IMG/VR virus record: IMGVR_UViG_3300049259_000309
Location: 1-45,932 of that record
Strand: one strand, 5' to 3'
Length of the DNA stretch: 45,932 nucleotides
Origin: a virus
Position numbers and translations under genes: made by a program. Below the pieces are notes generated by a model. It was not told the origin of the DNA. It saw only the letters and a list, made by a program, of their open reading frames with translations, and did no database searches. Shown here piece after piece: positions 1 to 7,457 of the stretch; within the stretch, counting starts at the first letter, position 1; each line of letters starts with the position of its first letter.

Positions 1-127
1 ATTGGCCAGTTGCTTAAACGGCCCGCTGACGATGCCCGAGAGGCCGCCCGCGACAGTTCCTATGACGCCTGACGCGCTATCCTGGGCCGAAATCAGGATA
101 CGGAGGTAGAGATCAGTTCCGGCCATT
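1..127. repeat. Terminal overlap, left copy
   Basis: These 127 bases are identical to the last 127 bases of the window (45806-45932). A perfect odd-length overlap of this size is what a de Bruijn assembler leaves when it closes a circle, so the molecule is most simply a 45,805-bp circle or a circularly permuted linear genome. A real 127-bp terminal repeat cannot be excluded from sequence alone. The copy holds the first 42 codons of the tape measure gene, read leftward from 126. Confidence 0.95.
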
Positions 128-320
128 AGCGCCCCCTGGCCGAGATGCGGGCGTTGCGGTCGCGCTCGCGTTCGGCATCTTCCAGTTTGCGCTGTTGTTC
201 AAGGCTCTGCTCATACTCATACCTGTTCTGCTCTTGTAAGTACAGCGTGACGCGCCGTACTTTGCGCGCGGGCGGTGGCTCGCCGTAGATGTCCAGGTAG
301 CCCGCAAACGCGTTCCACAC
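126..320 (-). CDS. Tail assembly chaperone, T part (frameshift product)
   Basis: This open frame lies directly between the G-like chaperone (ends at 329) and the tape measure, the place of lambda T. It is in the -1 frame relative to G, and that frame stays open back into the G gene, so it is probably made as a G-T fusion by ribosomal frameshifting. Read alone it would need the GTG at 318-320, which has no good ribosome binding site. The protein is charged and Arg/Glu/Gln-rich in its second half (about 64 residues), as T domains often are. Its TAA overlaps the tape measure ATG (TAATG). Chaperones of this type coat the tape measure during tail assembly. Position carries this call; the sequence itself is not diagnostic. 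Confidence 0.6.
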   Translation of the reverse strand: MWNAFAGYLDIYGEPPPARKVRRVTLYLQEQNRYEYEQSLEQQRKLEDAERERDRNARISARGR

Positions 321-328
321 CTGGATCT

Positions 329-754
329 CTAAGGCTTCAAGGGGACCAGTTTCTCCGGGTGCGAGCTGGTTGTTGAAGAACCGTTCGCACCTCCCGGAAA
401 ATCCTCGTCTGACTCTTCCTCCTCGGGGTTCAGCTCGTCGATGATCTTGTTGACATACGCACTGATGCGGCGCGGCATGCCCTCAATGGCCTGTTCACAG
501 AGCGGGATGGGCACTTGCTGCCCGCTATTCTCGTCCTCCGTGGTCAGATTCCAGGACACAATCATGCGCTTGAGTGTCGCGAGCTTAATATCCCCGAGGG
601 TGAGGTTCACCTCCGGCTTTTTCTTCGTGCCGCCGATGGTCGCGCTATGGTTGGTGATCCACGCTTCATCCCCAGCGTTCATTTCGCGCTTGACCACAAT
701 ATATTCGTGGGGCCTCAGCGGCTTGCCGGTGATGGTAAAGGTATTGGCACTCAT
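329..754 (-). CDS. Tail assembly chaperone, G part
   Basis: A 141-residue protein starting at the ATG at 754, with AAAGGA nine bases upstream; an in-frame codon at 781 is less likely. It sits between the major tail protein (across an inserted endonuclease gene) and the tape measure. It ends in an acidic, flexible tail with a Glu/Asp run and a Ser/Thr/Pro-rich end, typical of lambda gpG-like chaperones. It would act in the cytoplasm on the tape measure during tail tube assembly. The frame downstream (126-320) is probably reached by -1 frameshifting near the 3' end of this gene. Family assignment rests on gene order and composition. Confidence 0.65.
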   Translation of the reverse strand: MSANTFTITGKPLRPHEYIVVKREMNAGDEAWITNHSATIGGTKKKPEVNLTLGDIKLATLKRMIVSWNLTTEDENSGQQVPIPLCEQAIEGMPRRISAYVNKIIDELNPEEEESDEDFPGGANGSSTTSSHPEKLVPLKP

Positions 755-785
755 GGAAACGTCCTTTCTATAACAGGGCATGGAG

Positions 786-814
786 TTGCTTGTGGAGCGG
801 GTTTATGGTATACT
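786..814 (+). promoter_or_regulatory. Promoter of the GIY-YIG gene
   Basis: TTGCTT (786-791), a 17-bp spacer and TATACT (809-814), with a TGN extended -10 (806-808). It points rightward into the endonuclease gene, against the surrounding late operon. The promoter at 20553-20581 has the same build (TTGCTT, 17 bp, TGG extended -10). Confidence 0.65.
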
Positions 815-885
815 GTAGGGGTAATACATGAAGACGCCCCGCGCTGCTGATAACAGCCGGAGCCGGACAAGGAGTGACCCTTATC

Positions 886-1521
886 ATGAGCATGATACCC
901 CAGGATACCCCGCAAGGCAACCTCGTGCCGAAAACTACCTTCATTTATGTGTTGATTGACCCTGAAACCCAGGAAATCCGCTATGTTGGTAAGGCAAATA
1001 ACCTTCGTGGGCGCTTGAGTAAACACCTTCGACAAACCGACGATACCTACAAGCAGCGTTGGATTCATGATCTTCAAAGCCGTGGACTGAAACCCGTCAT
1101 ACAGGCTATTGAAGAGGTTTCTATTGGCTTGTGGCCAGAGCGAGAACGCTACTGGATTGACTACTATCGTGCTCAAGGTTGCCACCTCACTAACACCGCT
1201 CGTGGAGGACTAGGAGGAGGACCATCGCCAGAAGGAAGAGCCAAGCTAGTAGCGATCAATACTGGCAAAAAACATACTCCTGAGGCAAGGGCTAAAATAC
1301 AAGCCATAGCCGATACAAGGCGAGGTATCAAACGCCCGCCAGAAGTAGGAGCAAAAGTCTCAGCAGCGAGAACTGGCATGAAACGTAAACCCTTCCATCG
1401 AGACAATGGATGGACAGGCAGGAAAAAGAAGCCTGAATCCATTGCCTTAATGATTGCTACTAGAAAGCGAACTCTTGCCATGAAAAAGTATCCTCCTGAT
1501 GCTCCTGGCCTATGGTCATGA
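886..1521 (+). CDS. Free-standing GIY-YIG homing endonuclease with NUMOD3 repeats
   Basis: The N-terminal half has the GIY-YIG fold in variant form: FIYVLIDP (the GIY strand), then RYVGKANNLRGRLSKH (the YIG strand and following Arg), with a conserved Glu later (WPERERYW). The C-terminal half carries NUMOD3-type DNA-binding repeats (KHTPEARAKI; KRPPEVGAKVSAARTG). This nicking or cutting enzyme normally spreads its own gene into homologous sites. I start it at the ATG at 886 (AAGGAG upstream); an in-frame GTG lies at 874. It has its own promoter and runs opposite to the late operon, wedged between the tail tube and chaperone genes. Its last codons overlap the end of the tail protein gene by 6 bp, which suggests insertion at the 3' edge of that gene. 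Confidence 0.85.
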   Translation: MSMIPQDTPQGNLVPKTTFIYVLIDPETQEIRYVGKANNLRGRLSKHLRQTDDTYKQRWIHDLQSRGLKPVIQAIEEVSIGLWPERERYWIDYYRAQGCHLTNTARGGLGGGPSPEGRAKLVAINTGKKHTPEARAKIQAIADTRRGIKRPPEVGAKVSAARTGMKRKPFHRDNGWTGRKKKPESIALMIATRKRTLAMKKYPPDAPGLWS

Positions 1522-3186
1522 AGTGTACGTGGGCGGTAACTGGCAGGTCATCGACACTTTATAGCCGTAACCTAAACCGAAATCATACTCGGCCATGATC
1601 TTGAGCGCGCCCTCCACCGGGTTCTTGCTCATTTCAGGCTTGAAGGTGTCGATTTTGGCCGGAAACGTCCAGGTCATGTTTTCGTAGTAACTGACCCCGG
1701 CAATATTACCAAGTAAGCTGCCCTGGAAGCTCGCCCCCATCACCAACTTGGCGTTGGGCTTGAAGTAGTTGACATAATACTGGTAATTCTGGAACACGAG
1801 CGTCGCGTCAATCAGAAAATCGGGCTCGCTCGCCCGGGTTACCTGTGACCAGCGCTGCATGCCGTCGCCCGTGTAGTAGGGCTTGAGGCCAGTGTTGATC
1901 GTCGCCTTAAAGGCCACCAGCGAGCCATCCTGTGTGGCAAGCGGTACCCCTCCTGGCAGCGGATCAATGAAGAACGTGCCAGGCCAGGCGATTACCGGCA
2001 TGCTCACCGGTTGTGCCAGCGTCGCAAACGGGTTGATACCTGATGGGTACGAGGTTGGGTTGGGATCGCCAATCACCAGATAATCCTGCGCCACGCCCTT
2101 GGCCGTGAACATGACCTCTTTTTCTTTTTGCCAGTCGAACACGCCATCGGTAAAGATGGTAAAGGGCAGCTTCACGCCCATCACGCCATCGAAGATTTCT
2201 ATACTGGCAGAGGAGGTGGTGGTATTGGTCAACCCGTCCCAGGTGCAGGTGTACGTCCAGGCGTAGACGCCGGTGACGGCAAGCGTGGCGGCAGCCGATA
2301 AGCCGGTGGTGGCGAACTGGCTGGTCCCCGGCACGTTCAGCGAACTGTAGCGCTTGGTGCTGTAGACGACATTGTTGTTGGCGCCGATGTTGATGGTTTC
2401 TGACTGCGCGTTGCCGTAGATGTCTTTACCGTTCAGCACGACGGTCCCGGTGACTGAGTTAGCGGCGGGCGTGATAATGAAGAACATGCCAGGGGCTGTT
2501 GGCGCGGTCGTGAGTGTCATGGTGGCCGCTTTGGTGGTGGCCGCGAGTAGCGTCACGGGTACGGCAGGCACGGTCGTCACCACTGGGTTGTTGTTGACGA
2601 GCAGGTACAGCATCCACAGGCTATCGGGATAGAGCACGCAGTCGAACTTGTCGAGGGTAGCGCCCTTCACGGTCTGCATGACGCGGATATTCTTGAACAA
2701 AATGCCGCGCTTATCGGTGGGGGCAAACTTGCCGATCTTCTCCTCTGCGTCAGCCGTAATGGGCACCAGGAACTTACCCGCCGGGCTACCGCAAATCATG
2801 ATCTGACAGGGCAGCATGCCTGCGGAAAGCGTGATATTGGAAGCGGTGACCGTCGCAAAGACTTCACTTGTGGTGAACTCGCTATAGCCCTGGTTGTTGA
2901 GCGGCGCCGGGTTGATGTGGTAGGTTTGCGAGACCACAGCATTACCGGAGATGGGCGCGGTACCCGTAAAGGTCATGGTGCCAGCGCCGCTATTGCCGAT
3001 CACGTAGACGTGCAGCTGCATGCCGGTCGTAAGCGCCCCTGCCGCGTTGGGCTGCACGTTGAGGCTCATGGTGGCGGCGCCTGCCGTCTGTGGTAACAGC
3101 CATTGCTCGCCGGGGGTATTTTCAATACACACCCGGACTTGTTGCGAGAGTCCGGTAAGGCCGGTCACAACGGGTGGAACTGGCAT
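1516..3186 (-). CDS. Major tail tube protein, with probable Ig-like insert
   Basis: A 556-residue protein rich in Thr, Ala, Val and Gly with short beta-strand patterns throughout. It lies after the tail terminator and head-completion genes and before the tail chaperones and tape measure, the usual place of the siphophage tail tube subunit. It is about twice the length of a simple tube protein; the middle (about 200-330, Thr/Ala/Val repeats) looks like an inserted Ig-like or similar beta domain displayed on the tail. Its start is preceded by a strong AGGAG site and by a conserved leader (3196-3252) also found before the capsid and fibre genes, which fits a high expression level. A tail-sheath role is unlikely because no contractile-tail genes are present. 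Confidence 0.7.
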   Translation of the reverse strand: MPVPPVVTGLTGLSQQVRVCIENTPGEQWLLPQTAGAATMSLNVQPNAAGALTTGMQLHVYVIGNSGAGTMTFTGTAPISGNAVVSQTYHINPAPLNNQGYSEFTTSEVFATVTASNITLSAGMLPCQIMICGSPAGKFLVPITADAEEKIGKFAPTDKRGILFKNIRVMQTVKGATLDKFDCVLYPDSLWMLYLLVNNNPVVTTVPAVPVTLLAATTKAATMTLTTAPTAPGMFFIITPAANSVTGTVVLNGKDIYGNAQSETINIGANNNVVYSTKRYSSLNVPGTSQFATTGLSAAATLAVTGVYAWTYTCTWDGLTNTTTSSASIEIFDGVMGVKLPFTIFTDGVFDWQKEKEVMFTAKGVAQDYLVIGDPNPTSYPSGINPFATLAQPVSMPVIAWPGTFFIDPLPGGVPLATQDGSLVAFKATINTGLKPYYTGDGMQRWSQVTRASEPDFLIDATLVFQNYQYYVNYFKPNAKLVMGASFQGSLLGNIAGVSYYENMTWTFPAKIDTFKPEMSKNPVEGALKIMAEYDFGLGYGYKVSMTCQLPPTYTS

Positions 3187-3195
3187 GATGTATAA

Positions 3196-3252
3196 CTCCT
3201 ATCATCCTCACCGCAACGTCTCTCAAAAGGCGCTGGGGTCAAGATACAAGAC
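3196..3252 (-). promoter_or_regulatory. Conserved late leader/promoter, copy A (tail tube)
   Basis: On the minus strand this reads TTGTATCT, seven bases, AGCGCCTTTTGAGAG, then GATGATAGGAG, the ribosome binding site. The same blocks with nearly identical spacing precede the major capsid gene (7385-7443) and a fibre gene (37825-37880). TGTATCT sits where a -10 box would be if transcription starts at the A of AGCGCC. Confidence 0.5.
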
Positions 3253-3262
3253 ATGTGTTCAA

Positions 3263-3451
3263 CTAGGGCGCGGGTTGCTCTTCATCGACGTTCACTACCG
3301 GATCAACGACATCATTCTCTGGCACCGCTGTGGGTGGATAGGGCACGATGGTACGTGCCGCAAAGTCCACCAGGAACGTACCCGGTCCATGCGACTCGCC
3401 CGGAATGCCGGGAATCGGCCCCGGTGCGTACAAGGTCAGAATATCGGCCAT
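3263..3451 (-). CDS. Small acidic Pro-rich protein in the tail operon
   Basis: A 62-residue protein with a very strong ribosome binding site (AAGGAGG, 7 bases from the ATG). It starts MADILTLYAPGPIP and ends in an acidic Val/Asp/Glu/Pro tail. Similar small proteins, often unnamed, occur between head-completion and tail tube genes. I do not recognise the family. Its upstream side is separated from the tail terminator gene by the oppositely oriented tRNA cluster. Confidence 0.7.
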   Translation of the reverse strand: MADILTLYAPGPIPGIPGESHGPGTFLVDFAARTIVPYPPTAVPENDVVDPVVNVDEEQPAP

Positions 3452-3464
3452 ACGTGCCTCCTTG

Positions 3465-3473
3465 TGCTATACT
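3465..3473 (+). promoter_or_regulatory. Extended -10 promoter of the tRNA cluster
   Basis: TGCTATACT: a TATACT -10 with TGN extension, 10 bases before the first tRNA base. No good -35 is visible, which extended -10 promoters can tolerate. It would start the transcript within a few bases of tRNA-Asn. Confidence 0.45.
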
Positions 3474-3483
3474 TGCCCTGTAT

Positions 3484-3555
3484 TCCCAGTTAGCCTAACG
3501 GTAAGGCACGAAACTGTTAATTTCGGGTATAGTGGTTCGAGTCCACTACTGGGAG
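3484..3555 (+). tRNA. tRNA-Asn (GTT)
   Basis: Folds as a full cloverleaf: acceptor TCCCAGT/ACTGGGA, D arm GCC/GGC with AACGGTAA loop, anticodon arm CGAAA-CTGTTAA-TTTCG, T arm AGTGG-TTCGAGT-CCACT, discriminator G. The anticodon GTT reads AAC and AAU. No encoded CCA follows. Confidence 0.93.
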
Positions 3556-3649
3556 CTGCCCTATGCTGGGTAGCCCGACGGGACTACTTCAGCTTAGGGG
3601 GCGGACTGGACAAGCGGGAAACGACGGTTTCCCTGCCCCAGTCTGCTAG
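3556..3649 (+). other. Structured spacer between tRNAs
   Basis: This 94-base spacer is not a canonical tRNA (no T-arm) but is highly structured. GTAGCCC/GGG-A-CTAC forms one hairpin (about 3575-3592). GCGGACTGG (3601-3609) pairs with CCAGTCTGC (3638-3646) around a perfect inner hairpin GGGAAAC-GACG-GTTTCCC. It could be a processing signal, a decayed tRNA or an unrecognised small RNA. Confidence 0.5.
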
Positions 3650-3723
3650 AGCCTTGAAGCTCATGTGGTTAAGAGCATCGATCTTATAAATCGAAGGCAT
3701 TGGTTCAACTCCAATCAGGGCTA
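3650..3723 (+). tRNA. tRNA-Ile (TAT)
   Basis: Cloverleaf: acceptor AGCCTTG/CAGGGCT with one G-U pair, D stem GCTC/GAGC, anticodon arm TCGAT-CTTATAA-ATCGA, T arm ATTGG-TTCAACT-CCAAT, discriminator A. The anticodon UAU would read AUA directly. This is less common in bacteria than the CAU/lysidine route and would help the phage use AUA codons. Confidence 0.88.
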
Positions 3724-3724
3724 T

Positions 3725-3797
3725 GGGCCAGTAACTCATCGGTTAGAGTGTCATCCTGATAAGGTGGAAGCAGATAGTTCGACTCTATCCTGGCCCA
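3725..3797 (+). tRNA. tRNA-Ile (GAT)
   Basis: Cloverleaf: acceptor GGGCCAG/CTGGCCC, D stem ACTC/GAGT, anticodon arm TCATC-CTGATAA-GGTGG with two wobble pairs, T arm GATAG-TTCGACT-CTATC, discriminator A. It reads AUC/AUU. One base separates it from the preceding tRNA, so the two are probably cut from one transcript. Confidence 0.9.
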
Positions 3798-3804
3798 CTT
3801 CCTT

Positions 3805-4308
3805 TCAAACCAGCGTCACATTATATTGTTGCCGGACACAGCAGTAGACATGCCAGAGCAGGTATACGTGCCCCGTCGGCATGCGCACCGGAATGGCGCG
3901 GTCTGGTTGCTCTTCCAGGACGCTATACACGCTGGCAATCCCTTGCGCCGGGTTACCCGGACTCGGAATGACTACGTGACTGTGTAGGATGGGCAAGAGC
4001 ACGTCCATGGCGATCAGCGCATTGGTCATGGCTGCCGTACTGTCCACTTCATAATCCCAGCCGGAAACGACCGAAAATGTCACCTCGTCGGCGATGCGCC
4101 AGCCGATCTGATTCCCACCTGAGCCTGCCGGGCCACTCTTGCCTTCGAAAAAGGCCACTTCCGCCCAGCTCGCGAAGTTCTGCATGGCGTTACTGAAATA
4201 CGCGCCCAGCTTCACATCCTGGTACAGCACGAGCCCCGTGGCCGGGTTGGTCACCCCCTGCAAGAGCAGCTGCATGCCTTGCGCAATCGCTAAGCGGCTA
4301 CTGTTCAT
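3805..4308 (-). CDS. Tail terminator protein (probable)
   Basis: A 167-residue protein overlapping the preceding connector gene by 4 bp (ATGA-type coupling). It has an alpha/beta pattern with an N-terminal helix carrying the polar face SRLAIAQGMQLLLQGV and later beta strands. Its place after the HK97 gp10-like gene and before the tail tube is that of the tail terminator or head-tail joining protein, which caps the tail tube and docks it to the head. Assignment is positional. Confidence 0.5.
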   Translation of the reverse strand: MNSSRLAIAQGMQLLLQGVTNPATGLVLYQDVKLGAYFSNAMQNFASWAEVAFFEGKSGPAGSGGNQIGWRIADEVTFSVVSGWDYEVDSTAAMTNALIAMDVLLPILHSHVVIPSPGNPAQGIASVYSVLEEQPDRAIPVRMPTGHVYLLWHVYCCVRQQYNVTLV

Positions 4309-4724
4309 CCGACAGCCACCCTTCCGAGAGCCGTATCGGTGGCTGTTTCCATCAGCTGCAGCACCGCCGGCCCTTGCTCTTGCATCGTCGGCTCCAGGTA
4401 CGGTTTGGCCGGGTCGTACGGATAGAAGCGCCCCAGTGCATCGGTCATGCCGGAAAAGCCTTTCTCTCGACGCCTGCCATACGGTGAACCGACGGCCAGC
4501 GCTACTTCCTTGGGACTGATCACGTAGAAGTAGATGGTGCTGGCCAGTCGCCCGGTTGGGTTCGCGAACACTTCCCAGGTTTTTGCTTGCGCTGCCGCCA
4601 CAAGTAACGTCCCTGAGGCCACCAACCCGCCCGCGATTTCCGGGATAAGCAGTGCTTCAAAGCCTGCTAAGCGTACAATCTCTGCCAGTGATTCCGGGTC
4701 CATGCTCGCGTGAAAATCAATCAT
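4305..4724 (-). CDS. HK97 gp10-like neck or head-tail protein
   Basis: A 139-residue protein with an N-terminal helical region (DPESLAEIVRLAGFEALLIPEIAGG), a hydrophobic middle segment (residues about 35-50), then a Gly/Pro-rich section YPYDPAKPYLEP. Gene order (connector, head-closure, this, terminator) suggests an HK97 gp10-type neck protein. It starts two bases after the preceding stop and overlaps the next gene by 4 bp, so translation is coupled. Confidence 0.45.
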   Translation of the reverse strand: MIDFHASMDPESLAEIVRLAGFEALLIPEIAGGLVASGTLLVAAAQAKTWEVFANPTGRLASTIYFYVISPKEVALAVGSPYGRRREKGFSGMTDALGRFYPYDPAKPYLEPTMQEQGPAVLQLMETATDTALGRVAVG

Positions 4725-4726
4725 GG

Positions 4727-5104
4727 CTACTCCGCTGCCAGGACGCTGGTGAGCGCCGCATACGAACGCGGGGTCAAGCGCTTGATCACGGATAACGTCT
4801 GCACGGTGCCATCTTTGCCCGTGATCACCAGGCGGTCAAGTTCCTGCACATCGGTCCCAAACGGGAAGCAAATATGCCAGATAGCCAGGTCCCCCACCAT
4901 GTACTCGTAATTGGCCAACTGCCCGCCGGATGGCTCCGTCATGCCCGCTTTCAGTCCAGGTGGTGACACCACATTCCAGGCGGTCGTATAGCCACCGGCA
5001 CCCAGCGTGTTTTGTGCCCGCTCAATCACGCATGGCAGGTCACAGGCAGCGGAGGCCGCATCGGCCTGGATTTGCGCAAGTTCAGCAGCATCAAGCATGA
5101 GCAC
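4727..5104 (-). CDS. Head-closure/connector protein (probable)
   Basis: A 125-residue protein with an N-terminal helix (LDAAELAQIQADAASAACDLPCVIER) followed by beta strands, a pattern seen in SPP1 gp16-like head-closure proteins. It follows the gp15-like adaptor gene and carries a good AGGAGG site before its ATG. It would plug the portal-adaptor complex after DNA packaging. No catalytic motif is present. Confidence 0.5.
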   Translation of the reverse strand: MLMLDAAELAQIQADAASAACDLPCVIERAQNTLGAGGYTTAWNVVSPPGLKAGMTEPSGGQLANYEYMVGDLAIWHICFPFGTDVQELDRLVITGKDGTVQTLSVIKRLTPRSYAALTSVLAAE

Positions 5105-5113
5105 GTCCTCCTG

Positions 5114-5710
5114 TTACCCTGACGCCATACGATCGATCTCTTGCGGCCCCAGCGCGGTTGCAAGCTGGTCAGCCTTGCCCCCAAGATCAGAGCGCATCAT
5201 GCTAATCGTGCCTGCACGCTGCTTCTTGCGGTAGGTGGTGGCGAGCGTCTGCAAACCGCGTTGCACCTGATTCCGCTGCAACCCTTGCCCATCGACGTTC
5301 ACGTTGTAGCGCAGCACCCATTTGGCCGCCCAACGCTCTAAGAGATCAGCGGCCGCGCGGTACACATCGTAGAGCTTGCCTGAGATGAACACCGGCGGGA
5401 AGGTCGATGCCGCAAACTGGAAATGCCCTGCAATCGGCTCGACGAGCGAGGGCGTAACCAGCACCGTCAGGTATTGCTTTAAGAGCATGCCATCTTCCCA
5501 GCCGCCAAGTTCCGTAAAGTAGTCCAGAAACAGGATCGTTGTACCGCTGTACGTTGGCTGGTAACGCATCGTGCCGTTGAGCACATCCACGCGGCTCTCG
5601 TCGAGCACATCCTGGATATCTTGATCGAAAAACACCGGCGGCGATTGCGTGTCATTAATGAGCAAACGCACCCGCAAGATCAATGCGGTCATTGTCGAGC
5701 GTACAGCCAT
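5114..5710 (-). CDS. Head-tail adaptor protein (gp6/gp15-like)
   Basis: A 198-residue, mainly helical protein. Its N-terminus (LRVRLLINDTQSPPVFFDQDIQDVLDESR) matches the pattern of phage connector proteins that start with a short helix, an 'F-D-D-x-I' turn and a second helix. The middle contains DVYRAAADLLERWAAKW, also usual for this family. It would form the ring below the portal. It lies between a capsid-associated protein and the head-closure gene, consistent with this role. Confidence 0.65.
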   Translation of the reverse strand: MAVRSTMTALILRVRLLINDTQSPPVFFDQDIQDVLDESRVDVLNGTMRYQPTYSGTTILFLDYFTELGGWEDGMLLKQYLTVLVTPSLVEPIAGHFQFAASTFPPVFISGKLYDVYRAAADLLERWAAKWVLRYNVNVDGQGLQRNQVQRGLQTLATTYRKKQRAGTISMMRSDLGGKADQLATALGPQEIDRMASG

Positions 5711-5732
5711 TGCGGGTGCATCCTTTCACAAA

Positions 5733-6137
5733 CTAAGGCCTGGACAGCATCAGATCTACCAGGTATGTGATGGTGGGCGAAACGCCCGCCCCGGCAAACG
5801 TTGCCGTACTGCGTATTTGTGGCGGCGTGTAGACGCCTGACACAAAGGTGCGGTTCACCTCAAACGGGATGAAGATCTCACCTTGTTGTACGGTGGTCGA
5901 CAGGTTAATCAGCGGCGCTACAAAATCGACGTTCCACAAGGTCGGCACACCGTCATAGCACACGTCCACGGAAAAGGCGACGGAGTTCGCGCCGGAGGCG
6001 TTACTGGCCGCGCTATAGAGTACGCGTGCCCACAGGCCGTACGTAGGGGTGCCACCACCGAGAATGAGCGGTGCGCCCGAAAAGGTCGCGACTTTGGTCA
6101 CACTGGCTTGCAGTTGGAGAAGCGCATCAGTTGCCAC
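5733..6137 (-). CDS. Structural beta protein, possible head decoration
   Basis: A 134-residue, Thr/Ser/Val/Gly-rich beta protein beginning with GTG (MATDALLQLQASVTKVATF). It lies just after the capsid gene and a 59-residue protein. Size, composition and place fit a head decoration or stabilising protein, but a minor structural protein is equally possible. The start overlaps the previous gene by 11 bp and no strong ribosome binding site is visible, so coupling is likely. Confidence 0.5.
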   Translation of the reverse strand: MATDALLQLQASVTKVATFSGAPLILGGGTPTYGLWARVLYSAASNASGANSVAFSVDVCYDGVPTLWNVDFVAPLINLSTTVQQGEIFIPFEVNRTFVSGVYTPPQIRSTATFAGAGVSPTITYLVDLMLSRP

Positions 6138-6306
6138 GAGCTTGCTCGCTTTCTACCGGGGCCGCAAATTCCGGCGCGGGTTGTTCTACACGTGCGAATC
6201 CTGGCAGGTAGGAGATGATCCTGTGCAGCACGCGGCCCAGATGCACGTCTTGCTGCGAAATGGCGGAAACCGCGTCAAACAGTTCCTGACTCTCTTCTGG
6301 TGTCAT
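6127..6306 (-). CDS. Small protein downstream of capsid
   Basis: 59 residues from the ATG at 6306, 4 bases after the capsid stop; an alternative ATG at 6330 overlaps the capsid gene. The N-terminal half is helical (MTPEESQELFDAVSAISQQD) and the C-terminus is Pro/Glu/Ala-rich. I do not recognise it. Tight spacing implies coupled expression with the capsid. Confidence 0.55.
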   Translation of the reverse strand: MTPEESQELFDAVSAISQQDVHLGRVLHRIISYLPGFARVEQPAPEFAAPVESEQARGN

Positions 6307-6310
6307 CGCT

Positions 6311-7375
6311 TTATCCGATCTTGATGTCATAGAGGCGCCCGAGTGAGCGCGTGGACTGATTCATGAGGCCAACCGCCCAATCGATCAGGGTACGGTAGAT
6401 GGCGCCGTTATTGATCAGACCCATATCGTTGACATCGGGGCCGTCGGTAAACTGCCAGCCAAAGAAGTGATCAGTCCCGTAGTTGACGGCGTAGATGCTG
6501 GCAAAGTTGGCAGAGGCGCCCGTGGAATCGAGTCCGGCGGCTGTTTCCCCCACCGAGCCTGAGCCTGCCGCAATGGCGTTACCGGCCAGAATACGGGTCG
6601 ATTGATCGGCTTTGACGCCAGGATCACGAATGACCGCATTTCTGTAGAGCGCGACCGAGCGATCAAACTGGTCTTTGGTGATGTCAAAGCCACCACTGGT
6701 GCCCATAAACTTGATGACCGAGTTGACGCGCCGTCTGACATAATCGTTCATGTAGAGCACGACGCCTACCCCATCAGGGGAATCGACCGACCACAAGAGG
6801 AGATCCAGCATTTCAAAGAAAGCCGCGCCCGTCTTGGCGGTCATGCCGGTCTGGGAGAGGTCAGCTGCCGCGCCGCCGCAGTCGATCTTGTTTTCTGGAC
6901 GCACCCCGTAGTTAGAGGGGTTATCGATGCGGTAGCGGATACCGACCGGCGCGTTGGCGTCACCGCCGCTGCCGGGCACATGATCATTCTTGAAAAACTT
7001 GAAATTAATGTCATAGGTGAGGGCTTTGAGGACCAACGCCGCCTGCGAGGCACGGGGGTCGGTGATCTGGTTTTGGTCCAGGACGATGTACTTGTCGACA
7101 TCCACGTATTCACGCATGATGTAGACCTGTTCCTGGTAGGGCGTGGGCTGGCCGTGGACGGAGACCCCCTCGGCGTTCAGTGGCACCCAGTTGATGGCGG
7201 GGAGATTGCCCTCAAAACGCACGCCAGCCTGGATCAGGCTTTGTTTGGTCACCATCGGCACGTCTTGGATGACGTTACCGTAATCAATGAGGGACATGGT
7301 AATGGCCTGGACTTTGGGCTCAGTGCTGTAGAGCGCGTAGTCGGCCAGGGTAAATGTCCCCGCTGCAATGGTCAT
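6311..7375 (-). CDS. Major capsid protein (HK97-like)
   Basis: A 354-residue protein after the scaffold gene and before the connector genes. It shows the usual order of this family: a short N-arm, an alpha/beta P-domain (KQSLIQAG, INWVPLNAEG), a region with YVDVDKYIVLDQNQITDPRA, and a C-terminal part with the A-domain pattern (FASIYAVNYGTDHFFGWQF). It is in the size range of capsid proteins that use a separate scaffold, and no protease gene is seen. The conserved late leader precedes it (7385-7443), with a strong GATAGGAG ribosome binding site. It forms the icosahedral shell. Confidence 0.85.
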   Translation of the reverse strand: MTIAAGTFTLADYALYSTEPKVQAITMSLIDYGNVIQDVPMVTKQSLIQAGVRFEGNLPAINWVPLNAEGVSVHGQPTPYQEQVYIMREYVDVDKYIVLDQNQITDPRASQAALVLKALTYDINFKFFKNDHVPGSGGDANAPVGIRYRIDNPSNYGVRPENKIDCGGAAADLSQTGMTAKTGAAFFEMLDLLLWSVDSPDGVGVVLYMNDYVRRRVNSVIKFMGTSGGFDITKDQFDRSVALYRNAVIRDPGVKADQSTRILAGNAIAAGSGSVGETAAGLDSTGASANFASIYAVNYGTDHFFGWQFTDGPDVNDMGLINNGAIYRTLIDWAVGLMNQSTRSLGRLYDIKIG

Positions 7376-7384
7376 AGGACCTTG

Positions 7385-7443
7385 CTCCTATCACCCCTAC
7401 CTCAATGCCTCTCAAAAGGCGCTCAAGTAGAGATATAAAAGAC
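7385..7443 (-). promoter_or_regulatory. Conserved late leader/promoter, copy B (capsid)
   Basis: Minus-strand order: TTTTATATCT, seven bases, AGCGCCTTTTGAGAGGC, then GTGATAGGAG. It shares AGCGCCTTTTGAGAG exactly with copy A and the TTTATATCT block with copy C; the distance from the TATATCT block to the ribosome binding site is constant within 1 bp. See copies at 3196 and 37825. Confidence 0.55.
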
Positions 7444-7457
7444 GATGTAGGTTGTTG

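Noticed and set aside
3556-3649. Fourth tRNA between the Asn and Ile genes
   Set aside because: No T-arm with TTC loop and no 7-bp acceptor; reported as structured spacer.
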